Source: Parachlorella kessleri (taxonomy: Eukaryota; Chlorophyta; Trebouxiophyceae; Chlorellales; Chlorellaceae). Taken from it: a stretch of 64,000 nucleotides of DNA. Of this stretch, positions 32,353 through 44,337 are shown in pieces. A model generated the notes under the pieces. It was given only the letters and a program-made list of their open reading frames with translations. It did not search any database and had not been told where the DNA came from. The stretch is from positions 62,001-126,000 of the forward strand of contig BBXU01001992.1 in the NCBI GenBank assembly GCA_001598975.1, in the 5' to 3' direction. The position numbers were made by a program, and so were the translations under genes. How positions within the stretch are numbered: the stretch's first letter is position 1; the number at the start of each line of letters is the position of its first letter.

Positions 32353-35300
32353 TCAGCCAGCCGCCACTGTGCCCCCACCGCATCGCCCGCACGTCGCGGC
32401 GCAGTGGTTGCCCGCCAGCATGAAGCCGGCGTCACACTTGCCCCACCCCTTCTGCTGCTCACAGGTGTACCGCGAGTCGGGCGGGGTGTCGGTGCAGGGT
32501 GGTGGGGCTGGGCTGCAGTGCATGGAGCAGCAGCAGTGCGGCTCAGGCGCACGGCCGCTACTTGTTGGGGTCCCAATCGCATGAAAGGCCATTGCATGGG
32601 TACTCGCCTGCTGACAGGGAGAGGTGCAATGCTTCTGCGTGCGGGTTGACAGCACAGTGTGTGCAGGTATGTTGACTACTCACGACGACCACCACTGCCG
32701 CCTGTCCATTACAAGCTGCAACAGACACACACAACCAGGGCCAGCTTTCCAACAGCCATGTGGCCTACCTGGCAGTTGGTGTGGCCCCGGGGAACTGAGC
32801 CCCCGCTGGCAGCTGCTGGGAGTACAGGCCTGGGGTTGTGGTGGAGAGTGTGGTGCCGTTCTGGGAGGTGAGCGTGAGGTGGATGGGACCAGTGCTGGAG
32901 TTGAGGGGGTTGCCACCGTTGAACCATACCCACCTGCAGATATAATACAGTCACCAGCCATGTACTTATGGCCATACTGCCCTTATGTGCGTGTGTGCCA
33001 CCGGCACCAGACACGGCTTGGATCAAAACGTTTGGGGAAGTACGGGCCGGCAATAGACATCTGGGGTCTCAGACACTGGAAGCCCGGGTCACTCAGCAGG
33101 GCCAAGGAGACTGGGGGGCACCTCCCACCCCACCCAATCGCACCCATGGGAGCGGGCCCCTTGGACCAGTCCCATGAAGTGCCGGCAGCGGTGACCAACA
33201 ACCAACCTATGGAAGTCTGTGTAGGACAGCTTCTGCCCGTTTGCCGTCACGCGCTCCAGCGGCTGAGCGGAGTTGGCAAAGGTCAGCTGCTGGTAGTACT
33301 GGTTGCCACCTGCAGTACAGGCACGGTGGTGGGGTGGGGGGATGGGGGGGCAGCCAGGCAGGAGGGCTTGGGATGGTCTGCCTACGAGGCAGGCTGCCCA
33401 GTGGTCTGTTGGGCACCCATGCACGTGCGCTGGAGGCAATACAGAAGATGTCAGTTTGGCCTCGATAGACGAGTCGACAATCTCTACAGATCCCCTGATC
33501 AGGTTCTTACCTGGGATGACGTGCATGTAGATGGGGCCACTAACGGTTTGTGCGCAGGGGACGAAGGTGTAGGTCACATCGGTGGAGGCCTGGCCGCTGG
33601 CGTTTTGCCCCGTAAGCTCCCTGTGGGTAAGGCAGCGGGCTTTGAACTGGGCCGTTCATATGCAGCGGAAGCACGACAATGTCACCGCTGCTGCCATCTG
33701 GAACTGCGGGAGCGGTCCTAACCGTATGGAGGAGGGCGCAGCTGGGTGCCACCCCTAGCCAGCAGGTGATAATGGAGTTGCTAACTGGTGCCTCCCGGAC
33801 CGGCCCTGGGACCCCACCTGTAGACTGTGGGGGAGATGCGCACATCCTCAGGCGCACAACCCCAGCAGGAGTCCACCACGTGTGCCACCACCAAGCGGTT
33901 GTCGCTGCCTGTCATGCGGATGCACCTGCGCAGGCGAGACACCCAACAGTGAGTGGGGAGCGAAGCTGTCCGGGCCATGAAGAGCCTGACTATTGGGCCG
34001 GCCGGTACCTTGCGCAAGAAGGGACCCTTAGCCTTTCCCAGCACTAGGTCAACCTGGCTATACCAGCACAACAGGTTCAACAGCATGGCAGCAGGAGGGG
34101 GCCGGTGCTGGATTGAGAAGCGCCCCCTGACCAAATTGCCACAGGCATGGGTAGGATATTCATGCAAACGTTATCAACAGATGTGCCCAGGTTAAGGGCG
34201 ATCCCACCCACCTGCCACAAGCCAGGCCATCCTCCACCTCAAAAAGGTCCAATCCCACAAAGTGTTCCTGCAGGAGCACCATGTACAGCACGTAAAATGC
34301 CTGGCCAGACCGCCATTCAAACTTCACTTCATTCATGAGCGCCGGGCGTGGTGCTGAGGCTCTCCTTGTGGTTGTGACATGATGAGGGGCTGGCAGCCTA
34401 CTAAGGTCACTCCCCGGGCTGCTGCTGCTGCTGCTGAGAGTTGCCCACTCACCTGTGCATAGCTCCCCAGAAAGCCGAGCGAGCAAGCCAAGGATTGAGC
34501 CTTGTCCGCAGTCAGCGGCTCCGAGTACCCCACGGTGGCCAGGCCCATGAAGGTCTCACCAGCCACCGCCCCCTCGGCCGTGGGAGCAGCACCGGCCCTC
34601 GCAGGCGCCAGCTCTCCCGCTGGCGCAGCCGCCTGTGCCCCAGGGGCTCTGGTGGCGGGGAGCGCTGGCGCCTGCGCCTGCTCAGGGGTGGGTGTGGGCT
34701 GCAGCAGGGGCGCCTGCTCCACAGTGGGTGACGGTTGCTGGAGGGCGGGCAGGGTGCGGGGCGGAAGCAGGGCCTCTGCTGCTGGCGGCAGCACGACTCC
34801 CTCGGGGGCTGGAACCAAGCCAGCCGGCACGGGGACTATCACGGCGGCAGGGGCTGGGGCGGGGACAGGTGGTGAAGTGGGGGAGGAGGGGGCGGCCACC
34901 AGAGGTGCTGGTGACAAGTTGAAGAAGCGCTCCTCAAACAGAGTGAGGGGCTGGGCGGACGGGCGCCCAGGGGAGGCGGCTGGCGGAGGAACCGGTACTG
35001 CTGGTACTGCAGCTTCAGGGCTGGGGGCTGGGGCTGCTGCTGCAGCCGCCCCTGCAGGGACCTCCGCTGCAGGTCCAGGCCCTGTGACTTCCACAGACGG
35101 TACTGCGATGGGTACTGCTACCGCCTCGACTGCAGGGGCTAGCTCTGGTGAGGGTGGTGCCTGTGGCACGACAGGAGCCCCTTCCGCCGCTGGAACCGTT
35201 TCATTGGCAGGCTGGGTAATGCTGGGAAGAACTGCCTCTGCTGCCGGAACGGTTTCATTGGCAAGCTGGGAAATGTTGGCAGGAGCCCCTTCCGCCGCTG

Positions 35301-38300
35301 GAACTGCTTCAATGGCAGGCTGGGACATGTTGGCAGGAGCTGCCTCTATTGCTGGGGCTGCCTGCACAGTAGGTACTACCTCCGCTGTAGGGGGGGCTGC
35401 CTCAGCCGCAGGTGGGGCCACTGGTGGAACAAGTTCCGGTGCTGGAGGGGTTAGTGCAGGTATTATCACCGCGGGTAAGGGAGCTGCCTCTGCTGACGGG
35501 CTAGGAGACAAGGGCGGGACCACCACAGGAGGAGTTGGAGGCACCTCAGGAGAGGGCGGAAGCACGAGCACCGGGAGAGTGGGAGCCCCCGCAACCAGCT
35601 CTGCAGCGGGCGCCGTCACGAGACCCGCTGACTCCAGTGCAGGTGTGGGCAGCGACACTGGCGGGGCCACCTCAGCAGCTGGCGCGGCTGCTGGCAGGAA
35701 CCCAGTGGGGACCTCTGGCCTGGGCGCCGCTGCTGTTGCTGCCGGTGCTGCTGCTGCCGGTGCTGCTGCTGCCGCTGCAAGCTCTGGGCGCGGGGCTGCC
35801 TGCTCTGGCCCCACTGTCGGTGAGGGTCGTGCAAGGGGGGAAGGGGGAGCGGGGGAGGGCGCCACTGCAGCAGCTGCCTCGGCAGCGGGTGGCCCACCAA
35901 AGCCGGCGGTGATGGAGCTCAGCTGTGGGATGAGGGAGCCTTCGGGGGTGGGAGGCAGCCCTGCAGCGACATGGGGCAGGGGGCAATTGGTCATACAGGG
36001 GTGGCAAATCCATGTCCACAGGGTGATGCGGTCGTTGCAATGCAAGAAGGAAGTCACAGTGGTCAATGCTGGAAACCCAGGAGACATGCCAAGGAGGAAT
36101 GGGAAGTGCAGTTTGGCAGTAGACATCTAGTGCAAGCCCAGCAAAGTGACACTGACCCGGGCATCTATTTGAAGCCTTGTTCTCAAACTACTACTGTGAG
36201 ACCTGACTGGCTTTTGCGAGCTGGTCAGCCCAGGGTATGGCAACAGATGATTTACCAGTCTGCTAGTATAAGCAGGTGGATGCATGGGCATCCAAGGGTC
36301 CTCGCTACCTCTGCCTAGCGTGCTGCACTGGGAGAGCATGGAATCCGGCAGCAACGATCCCTTGTAGGTGTGGCCGATTCAAGTGTGTGCACGTTGGAGC
36401 AGGAAAGTTTGGGCTCGGGGGATTTATGGGAGTGGAGAGAAAGCAATGCAGCCGCCCACCTGGCTGGCTAAGCACTGGCAACCCAATTTCCGCTGCCGGC
36501 GGTGTAACCATAGCCAGCAGGGCAGGTGGCAGGGAGGGGGAGGGGGGGGTGGCGCGGGCAGCAGGGCTGGCTGCACGGGCAAGCCTGGCGGGGAGGGGGA
36601 AGCTAATCCTGGCAGTAGAGCCGATTCTAAGGATGGTGCTAGCAGCTCTGGGCCAGGGGCTGACACCCCCAGCGCTCCCCCTGGCCTGCTCCCCACTGCA
36701 TTCACCTGGCCCAGACCCACCACTACCGGCAAGGCGGGGCTGGCGGGGGCGTTGCCTGGGTCGGTGCTGGCGGCCCCGCCCGCCCCCACGGCCCCCCGGG
36801 TGCCCCCGTCCGACACTATAGATGCTGCTGTGCTGCGTCCCGCTTGCATCAGATTCTGTACTGCCCCCGGGGCTTGGAGCACCTCAGGGGCGGGGCCCCG
36901 CTCCCCGCCATCACCGGGGAACTCTGCAGCTGGGGGAAGGTCCATCGCCCGCTGGGGCAGCTCTATGAGGGAGGGCAGGGGTGGTGGGGGCGTGGCCGAG
37001 GGCAGCTGCGCTATGAAGGCTTCCACGCTGGGTGGCCGCCCAGGGAGGGCTCCTACACCTGCAAGGCTAGGCAGCAGCAGGGGAGGCTAAGTGCTTGCGC
37101 AGGACTGCACTGCACTCATAGGCGTGGGCCATCAGGTGGAGTGTGTAAGCCGTTGCCATGCGCTGAGCGAGGGTGCCTTCTTACGTGACGCATCAGTTTG
37201 ACCCCCATCCCACACACATGCGGCGGCCTTCAAAACAAGTCTGAGAGCCATGGTCATCCCAACAACTAGGGGATCTAGAACTTTCAACTTATAATGCCAG
37301 TAGCTGCAATGCAGAGTCTTTACCTCCAGCTGGGGCCGCCATGCTGCTTTGTGTTGTTTGTAGTACCGTTGGAGGCATGCTGCGCTGTGCCGGCCGCGCT
37401 GATTCCACCGCAGGTGCTAAACCCTCAGGGAGGGGCACTGTGTTGAGTACACCTATGGGAGGCCAGATGAGAGCAGGCCCCTCAGAACCTCAGTCTATCG
37501 GCCAAGTGTGGCATATGTGATGTACCACTGTGCACAGTGCCGGGCGTATGAGAACCTGCACCACTTGACTATTCTAACCACCTTGTACAGCCGGGCAACT
37601 ACCTTTGCATCTGTGCGGAACCCGACTGTTTGCTTAGCTAGTTATGACCTTTGCCTGACATTCTGGGTGGCAGCCCTGGTGGGCTGGAGCAGGGCTGGGC
37701 CTGAGAGGTGCCCACAGGATTTCTTTCCTTGACGCCATCGCTCTCACTGCTTTCCCACAGCCCACAATGGGTGAGCCTTGTGCAGCACTCCAGGCAGACC
37801 CAAGCTGGCCTTAGCAGCGCTGAGCTGGTCTGCGTGCTTGGCAGGCGGCCACGCGGTGGCGCTGGCGTGACTGCACAGCTATTGGTGCTTGTTGCTCACC
37901 CCCACTCACAGGCCTGGCGGGTGCCACCTAGTGGGCGGCGCTGCCAGCCGACCTGCTGGCCAACCTGGCACCACAGTCCCTCGTGGCTGGCGCTCTATGC
38001 CGTTAGTCGCGGTCCACTGAGCTACAACTGATGCACAGTAGGCAGTACGCCTGGCAGAGGCAGCAAGCGCCCTGAGCAGGAGAGGGGCGCCAAGGCTGCG
38101 TGCTTACCAGCGGGCTGCCGGGCAGCAAGTGGTTCCGTGCCGGGGCCGGCTGCCGGGACGACCACGTCTTGAAAGTAGATGCCCTCGTTGGCTGGTGGCA
38201 GAAGGCTCCTGTCCTCGCCAAGGCTGGGAATGGGGACAAACACGCCGCAGGGAACAAAGCTCCAGTGTGCCAGCGCAGCGGGTATGCTTCCGGGCTCCAT

Positions 38301-39293
38301 GTTTGTGAGTTCCCTGCCCAGGTGCGGAGAGGGAGGAGCATGCATGGTCAGGTTGACAGCTGGCTATTCACGGCTGCCCAGCGCAATAGCATGGAGGGGA
38401 CTGTGCATATTGCATGAAACCCTAAGCCGGCGTGTGCAGCACGCAGGGTGCGGCCGCAGCACATGCAAAAATACTGAAACACTGGTACATGTGTGACTGA
38501 TCTTGCTGCAGGAACGTACCAACAAGCAACCCCAGCGCCTTTGCTTTCCAACTCGCGTCACATCAGAAGTCCAGTGCCTACCCGGCATACAGGCCTACCT
38601 GAAGGCAAACGTGTTGACCTGGACATCACCTGCCCCGCAGTGTGGGCAGTCATGCACCACTGCCACAGTCACGCCCTGGCTCGTGCCGTTGCACTTTTCC
38701 ACACGGTCAGCGCAGCTGAGGTGGATGCACCTGTTCCGCGACAACAGCATGGAAGCAATGGCTGCGTTTGTACCAGCAGGCCTCCAATGCTGCATGCCCC
38801 ACTTACAGCTGTGCAGCTTTTGGGTCCCATAGCCTCATCGCATGCATGGAGGTAGCGGGGCCGCACCCTTCCATCCCTGGACTGGTCATGGTTTGCTCCT
38901 TAGGCACAATAAGGCACATCAAGGCAATTTCGTTCTTGCACACCAGCCTGGTGCTGAGTGTGGTGAGGCAGGCAAGGTGCAGTTGCACAGTCCATGCACA
39001 GCGCGGGCTCACCTGCCACAAGCCCCTGGGTGCGCTGTCAGGTTCATGGCAGCAATGTGGATTGTGAAGTAGCTCAAGACGCTTGGAAGGCCGCATGACA
39101 TGGCAGCTGTGGCGCTGGGCTCTATCGCCTCGGGAAACGCAGCCCAGACCTCTCCTAGGAAGGCTGCTTGTCCAGGTTCACTTCCAGGAGCAGGACTGTA
39201 AGCCATGGCTGCTTGCTGCTGGGCCAGGCTAGGTGGCAAAATTGATGCCACTAGTACCAGCAGGCTGGCTGCGTAGGCACCTAGTGCTGCCAT
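32353..39293 (-). CDS. Two-module expansin-like secreted protein with Pro/Ala linker and ShKT domain
   Basis: Minus-strand gene; ATG 39293, TGA at 32353. Exon 1 (39013-39293) encodes a signal peptide (VLVASILPPSLAQ) and the start of a DPBB. Exons 38599-38730 (CIHLSCADRVEKC, VAVVHDCPHCGAGDVQ) and 38108-38313 (WSFVPCGV) complete the first expansin-type domain. Exons 37324-37452, about 36460-37058 and 34453-35960 form a Pro/Ala-rich linker of several hundred residues with N-glycosylation sequons. A second module follows: GLATVGYSE, DGLACGR (34212-34267), CIRMTGSDN and VVDSCWGCAPEDVRIS (33818-33925), YTFVPCA (33511-33620), 33207-33309 and a C-terminal beta domain (32769-32933). The last exon (from about 32556) carries a six-Cys ShKT motif: CTDTPPDSRYTC, WGKCDAGFML, CAATCGRCGG. 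Most junctions keep phase, including the link between modules (38108 to 37452, phase 1). The linker join near 36.5 kb is unresolved, so two adjacent genes remain possible. Probably a wall-loosening or wall-binding protein; ShKT here is a structural domain and no toxicity is implied. Confidence 0.65.
35165..35355 (-). repeat. Tandem 18-residue repeats with glycosylation sequons in the expansin linker
   Basis: Within the linker exon, three or more imperfect units of about 54 bases encode peptides of the form PANxSQxAxExVPAAEGA. Several contain Asn-X-Ser/Thr (NMS, NIS, NET). This looks like recent tandem expansion in a glycosylated spacer. Confidence 0.75.
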
Positions 39294-40197
39294 CTGCTAG
39301 TCCAGGTCAGGACCCCTGGAAGCTATGGGTGAGTACTGCTAGCTTTCCTGCAAGGCAGTGGGGACACCTGCCAGCGGCTGAAGTTTATTGTTTGATACAG
39401 TTTGCATCTGGAACAAGGATGGTTCCCCCCACAGCTTCAGCTTGGTGGTCCAGCCGGCTGCAACAATGGGCGCATGACTCCACCTGACCAGCGGGGATGC
39501 CCACTAGCGAAGCCTTGAGACCCTCCTCCAGACCCCACACTACCATCAGCCAGCCTGGAAGGCTGCAGGCACTACTGGACTTGGAACAATGCAGTTGATC
39601 CAGAGAAGACTAGATCGGACCATCCAAGGTTTCTGGTGAGCTGGCATGGCGAGTGATAGGTGATTTAGTAAGCTTACGGGTGGCAGGTGGGTGATTTGTC
39701 GATATCATGCGCCCTCTCTTTCCATGCCATGTTCATATCGTAGCTAGTCTGAACGCTGGCACACTCCAGGAGTGCCTTTGTTGCTCCAGATTCAGCACAG
39801 GCGATTCAGCACATGACAATGTAGTCTATTATGAAACCTTCAACAACCCTTCAGTCACGTCATGCGTTGATGGTGGCAAGGCAGTGTGAAGAGGAGAGGT
39901 AGGAAGAACTGTGCTGCCACGGCTGGACACAGTTGTTTGCTGTTACCTACAGACCACCGGACACTCCACTTCCGTCATGATCAAGCATAACACATCAAAA
40001 CAAACCAATGCACGCCTCCGCTTCCCAGACACAACAAAGACAGGGCGCTTGCTGCAGACAGTTCCAGGGGTACCTAGGTGCTGCAGGGATTATGCCGCCG
40101 CTGAGACCTAGCTGTTCACTAGCCTTGCCGTACGCTGCTTGTGAACCAGCAGCTTGCCATGCGCTGGTCTTGCCGGCCGCGTCTAGACTGCAGATGG
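39294..40197. other. Intergenic: two-module expansin 5' flank
   Basis: About 900 bases between the signal-peptide start of one expansin gene and the stop of the next on the same strand. It should hold the promoter of the 39293 gene. Nothing else recognisable. Confidence 0.5.
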
Positions 40198-43100
40198 CTA
40201 GGAAGGCCTAAACTGCACCCCGAGGTCCAGGCTGCGAAGGGTAGGCAGGGTGACCGAGAGAACCTGCAGGGCTTCGCACGCAGTTGCCGGTTCTTGTGCA
40301 CGATGGGCGATGTGTATGCTTGGAAGCTGGTTGGCTGCCAGGGCTGCGTTGCTGCGCTTCTTAGGTCACCGTCACATGTGACGGTAGGGACCCGTCACGT
40401 GTCGACACAGCCTTTACCAGACTGTCCAAGCCAGGCCTGTCAAGGGTTCATATTATATAGGCCTTCAAAGGCAGCTACACAGGTTGTGCGCACCTGCTTG
40501 TTAGCACCCAGAAGGTCCACTTTGAATGGCCCACGCGGGTTGATTGCCTGGCCAGGGTTCCACTCCCACCCTGCATGGGGATATTACGAGTTGGTCTAGG
40601 GTTTTTGGCGAGGCTGTGTAACACCGCCCGTGCCTCCCAGACTGGTGAACCACCATCCGCACCTGCTGTCTTAAGCCCACATGTTGGTCCCAAAGAATGT
40701 CCCAGGACACATGGCAATGCACTCATTGCCCATCAGTACAGGAATCATCGCGTACTGGGATAACCAACCAATGCATGCGTTCTCTTGTTTCTGCTCACTG
40801 TTGCCCTGGGCTCCAGACAACAACCACAGATAGACGATGAGGGGTGCGGCACTTACAGTTGCCACTTGCGCTTCGCTTCAACAGCTGGCCGTTCATGCGG
40901 ACGGCGATCACAGGCTGCAGAAGACACAGCAGAAGTTGCAGAACTATGAAGTGTGACAGTATTCACCCTGTGCGTTGACAGTGTACTTCACACTAGCAGC
41001 AGCAGGGCTGTGCGGTAACAGTTACACGCACAGTGAGATCTTGGCAGCGTAGCCTGGTCATGCACATTTTGAAAGACAAAGGCACCAACTTGTGGCGGCC
41101 AGCTTGCAAACTTATGGCTGGCGCGGTGTACCTGTATGCTGTTGGCAAAGCTGAAAGCCTGGTAGTAGGCGGTGCCTTGTGGCTTCTGCAGCATCTTGAT
41201 GTTACCCTGCAGCCACCCACAGTAAAGCGCCAGCTTGCATACGCGATATGCTGCGGAGGCAGCCTGGGTAAGACACACGTTTCCTTCTTTCTGCACCGGC
41301 AGCACCTTCCAACAAGTGCCGCGCTCTCTACTGGTTGGAAACTGCCGAAAAGCGACCTGAGACCATTTGCACATATTGCGCGGCCAATTGCACCAAGGCT
41401 ATCGGGCGTGGACAGCATGCTGGGCATGCTACACTGTGCAGCCTGGCAACTCGGTGTTATGGGGCAGCGCTGCTTCCACACCTGGATGAGGTCAGGGCAG
41501 GCCACCCACTCCCAAGAAATCTGCATGGCAGCCCATGTGACTGAGTGAGTGATGCTCTGGCGCCCCCTAGAATACAAGCTGTTTGAAAGTTGGGCTGAGG
41601 TCATGGCAGCATACAGTAATATTGTATGGTGGGGAAGTGAGAAGGACAAAGGGGCAGGGGGTAGCGGCAGGGAAGCCAACACAGCAGCCACGTGCCAATA
41701 AGCTGTAACAGGCAGTAAGTCAGCTTACAGAAGCAGACGGGCCCCTCGCTCCGGTGAGGTTCTGGAACAGGGGCTGTGCAATGGACAGGTCAGCATCGAA
41801 GCAGTCACCTGCAGCCGTCAGCACGCTAACCCCTCAGCTCCCCCGGTGAATCTATTGTACACAAGAGGGCCCCATGGGGGTGATCAAAAAAGGTAGAGAC
41901 GGAGCCTTACAGTAAGGAGGCAGCCCATCCAGTCGGGACGTGCATGCTGACCCATGAAGTCATTCAGCCTCGGCAAAGGTGCTCACCGCAGAGGTCCACC
42001 ACATTGGCAATCAGCTGCTTGCCGGGCTGGGCGCACGCAGCGTCGTCACACTGCAGCAGCGCACACAGGAATCACGGTTTGTGGGGACGCCTACGCGCAC
42101 GCGTGGCAAGGTAAACATTGCAGGGCAGGGGGTAAGGTGACCGGGCACGCCACAGTTGTCCGAGCGTGAGCGATATGGCGGCGGGGCTGCCTGAGGCAAG
42201 GGCAGCTGCCCTCACCTGCAACTTGATGCACTGCCCACAGGCGTAGCCCTTGTTATAGGCAAGGGTGCCCACCCCCACGTACGCCCCCAGGAAGGCGGGG
42301 GACAGGTAGCCCAGGCTGCAGGCAAAGCCCACAGCACCTGCAAGCATGGAGCGGTGCTCCTTAGACAATCGCACTGGCCAGCTAGTCTTTAAGTTTATGT
42401 GTGTATGTGTGTGTGTGTGTGGTGGTGGTGTGTGTGGGTGGGGGGGGGTCCGTCGATATATGCCATGGAACTGTTATTCCCGCACACGCCCAGCAGCTCT
42501 GGCAGCTACCCTCGCTGCCGTGTTCTGACGGAAACACCTCCGCCACGTACCCGACGTTGGGATGGGGTCAGGCTGGTACGATGTTGTGCCAGTACCCTGG
42601 TATTTGAGGCGCTTGCGATCCTCTGCGGCCATGGGCACACCAACAAGCCAGTTGCACCCCAATCACCCAGTACGAGAGGTGCCGGCAGGAACCACTGCAA
42701 TGAGATGCAACCCCCGCTTCCGCCCAACTGAGGCGCTGCGTACCAGGCCTGCCGCGTTGTCAGTTGCAGCACCGCCGGCTGGTCTGCTGCAACCCTATCC
42801 AGCCCATCGATGCAGACCTCCACTTCAGTTCTGAGCGGCCCTGGGTCGCTCAGCGTGAATCTCCATTACGGTGGAGGGTACCGCAGAAGTGCAGGCACTC
42901 ACCTGCCGGGGCCAGTGCCACACCAAACGCTGCTGGGGGGCCTGGCGAGGGGGATGTTCCAAAGAACTGCAAGCAGCACTGCCAGGGGACTTGTTCAACC
43001 AGACCCAGGGACGCCTTGTGGCCTCGGAGTGGCTTGCTTGAGGATGAGCAGCTGATGTTGGGTATAAAGAAAACTTCAGCTCTCCTGTATGCGGGCGGGT

Positions 43101-43275
43101 GTTAACATTGCTTTGAGTGAACTAAACTTGAGCTCACCGCTGACACGTCGCCAAACTCGTCTGTGCTAGCCGGCGGAGCTGGCGTGCCACTGTCGGTTTC
43201 TTGTGCATTCAACGGCTGCACAGCCAGACAGCTGAACAGCAGCAGTGCCAGAAGTGTGCAGAGGTGAGCCTTCAT
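40198..43275 (-). CDS. Expansin-like secreted protein (paralogue 2)
   Basis: Minus-strand gene, ATG at 43275, TAG at 40198. Exon 1 (43138-43275) encodes a signal peptide (LCTLLALLLFSCLAVQPLNA). Exon 42903-42966 and others to about 42540 give a short Pro-rich region and LKYQGTGTTSY. The DPBB follows: SLGYLSPAFLGAYVGVGTLAY and YACGQCIKLQ (about 42.2-42.35 kb), CDDAACAQPGKQLIANVVDLC (about 42.0), DLSIAQPLFQNLTGA (about 41.8) and ISWEWVACPDLI (about 41.5). The C-terminal module has GNIKMLQKP (about 41.2), IAVRMNGQLL (about 40.9), WNPGQAINPRGPFKVDLLG (about 40.5) and LRSLDLGVQF (40.2). These match expansin DPBB plus a CBM63-like beta domain. Introns are numerous and a few central junctions (42.6-42.9 kb) are not fully resolved. 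Expansins loosen wall polysaccharides without hydrolysis in plants; activity here is inferred. Confidence 0.77.
42398..42448. repeat. (TG)n and G-run low-complexity tract
   Basis: Alternating TG/GGT runs ending in a run of nine G, in an intron of the expansin-like gene at 40198-43275. Simple-sequence tract. Confidence 0.8.
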
Positions 43276-44337
43276 GGCTGGCGCCTGCAAGTATCACAAC
43301 ATGGGGGACTGCACATCAGACCTACTATGCATGGAGGCTGTCTGGTGCTTTGATACCTATGGGTGTGTTGCCTAGCTACCCCTCTGGTCTAGCTGCTACT
43401 CTCACAGTAAATCAGGGACCATGACAGCCCAATACCACCACTGCATGTGGAAGGTGCCAGAAACAGGCTGCACAGGCAAGGCAGCAGTGCTGCTGCAGCC
43501 AGTCGCTGCCTTCGCCACCCTTGCACCAAATTGTGTGTGCGATGCCAGCATAAAGGATGTGCTTGCGGTCAGCTTTAGACGGCATCAATGGTGCCCATGT
43601 GCCTGTAAAACGCACCTACAGGTAGGTGAGGGCGACCAAGGCCTAGATGGGCCAGGGGTCTGCTCGCCCGCTCGCTCAGCGGAGTGCCTGCCTCGGTGCT
43701 TCCAGTGCAGTGAGCAACCTAGACTGGCGATGGTGAGCTTTGCCTCCCTTGGTCAATGTCTTATCGAGGCTCGCTCCATGACGTAAGATCCAAGAAGGAG
43801 CCCGAGAACCGCCAAATCGCAGTACAGCTGTACTTGTCAGCAATAATACCGCCATGCATGGGGCTTTGGCGATGTGATTTGGCAACGGGCGAAGACTCTC
43901 GTAGCAGCATGGACACAGGACTCCAGCGCCGCTTTGCTGGAGCTCTCAGCCCTGCCAGTGGTGCATGGGATCAGTCCATGCATAGCCTGCCAGGAGCACT
44001 ACTGTACACAGGCCTGCCACCAGTGTGCCGAATTGAAGCATGGTACAGCTTACGTCCAAATTGCCGTAGACAGACAGCATTCGGGCTGTACAGCTAGAAG
44101 CTGTCTCCAGTGTCACTGCTCTGTGTACATTTTGCATGGAGGCCTCAGTTCATACTTCCACCGTAGTCTTGGGCAGGTGCATGCACACTCGCCCCACAGT
44201 AGCATGTACACCATGCACATGTCCCCAGAAACACAACCAAGCTAAAGGCAATCAAGGCTGCATGAGCACCAAATGCGCCTAGAGAAAATTGCTTATCTTC
44301 ATCTCTGCCTCAGCTGTACTGGCTGCTAGCTAGCTAG
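43276..44337. other. Intergenic between expansin-like paralogues 2 and 3
   Basis: About 1.06 kb between neighbouring same-strand genes, presumably the promoter of the 43275 gene and the 3' end of the 44338-46852 gene. A (CTAG)n tract (about 44325-44341) abuts the downstream gene's stop codon. No coding region supported. Confidence 0.5.

Noticed and set aside
32353..32480. Reading the ShKT domain as an animal-type peptide toxin
   Set aside because: ShKT modules are widespread in non-toxic extracellular proteins of algae and plants; here it is the tail of a large wall protein.
32624..33721. Plus-strand open frame of 365 residues
   Set aside because: Lies across several minus-strand expansin exons and introns; composition is not protein-like and the minus exons carry conserved motifs.
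34502..36130. Long plus-strand open frame (542 residues, Gly/Ala/Thr-rich)
   Set aside because: It is the exact antisense of the Pro/Ala linker exon of the minus-strand expansin gene. GC-rich repeats keep the opposite frame open, and the minus frame joins in phase to conserved DPBB exons.
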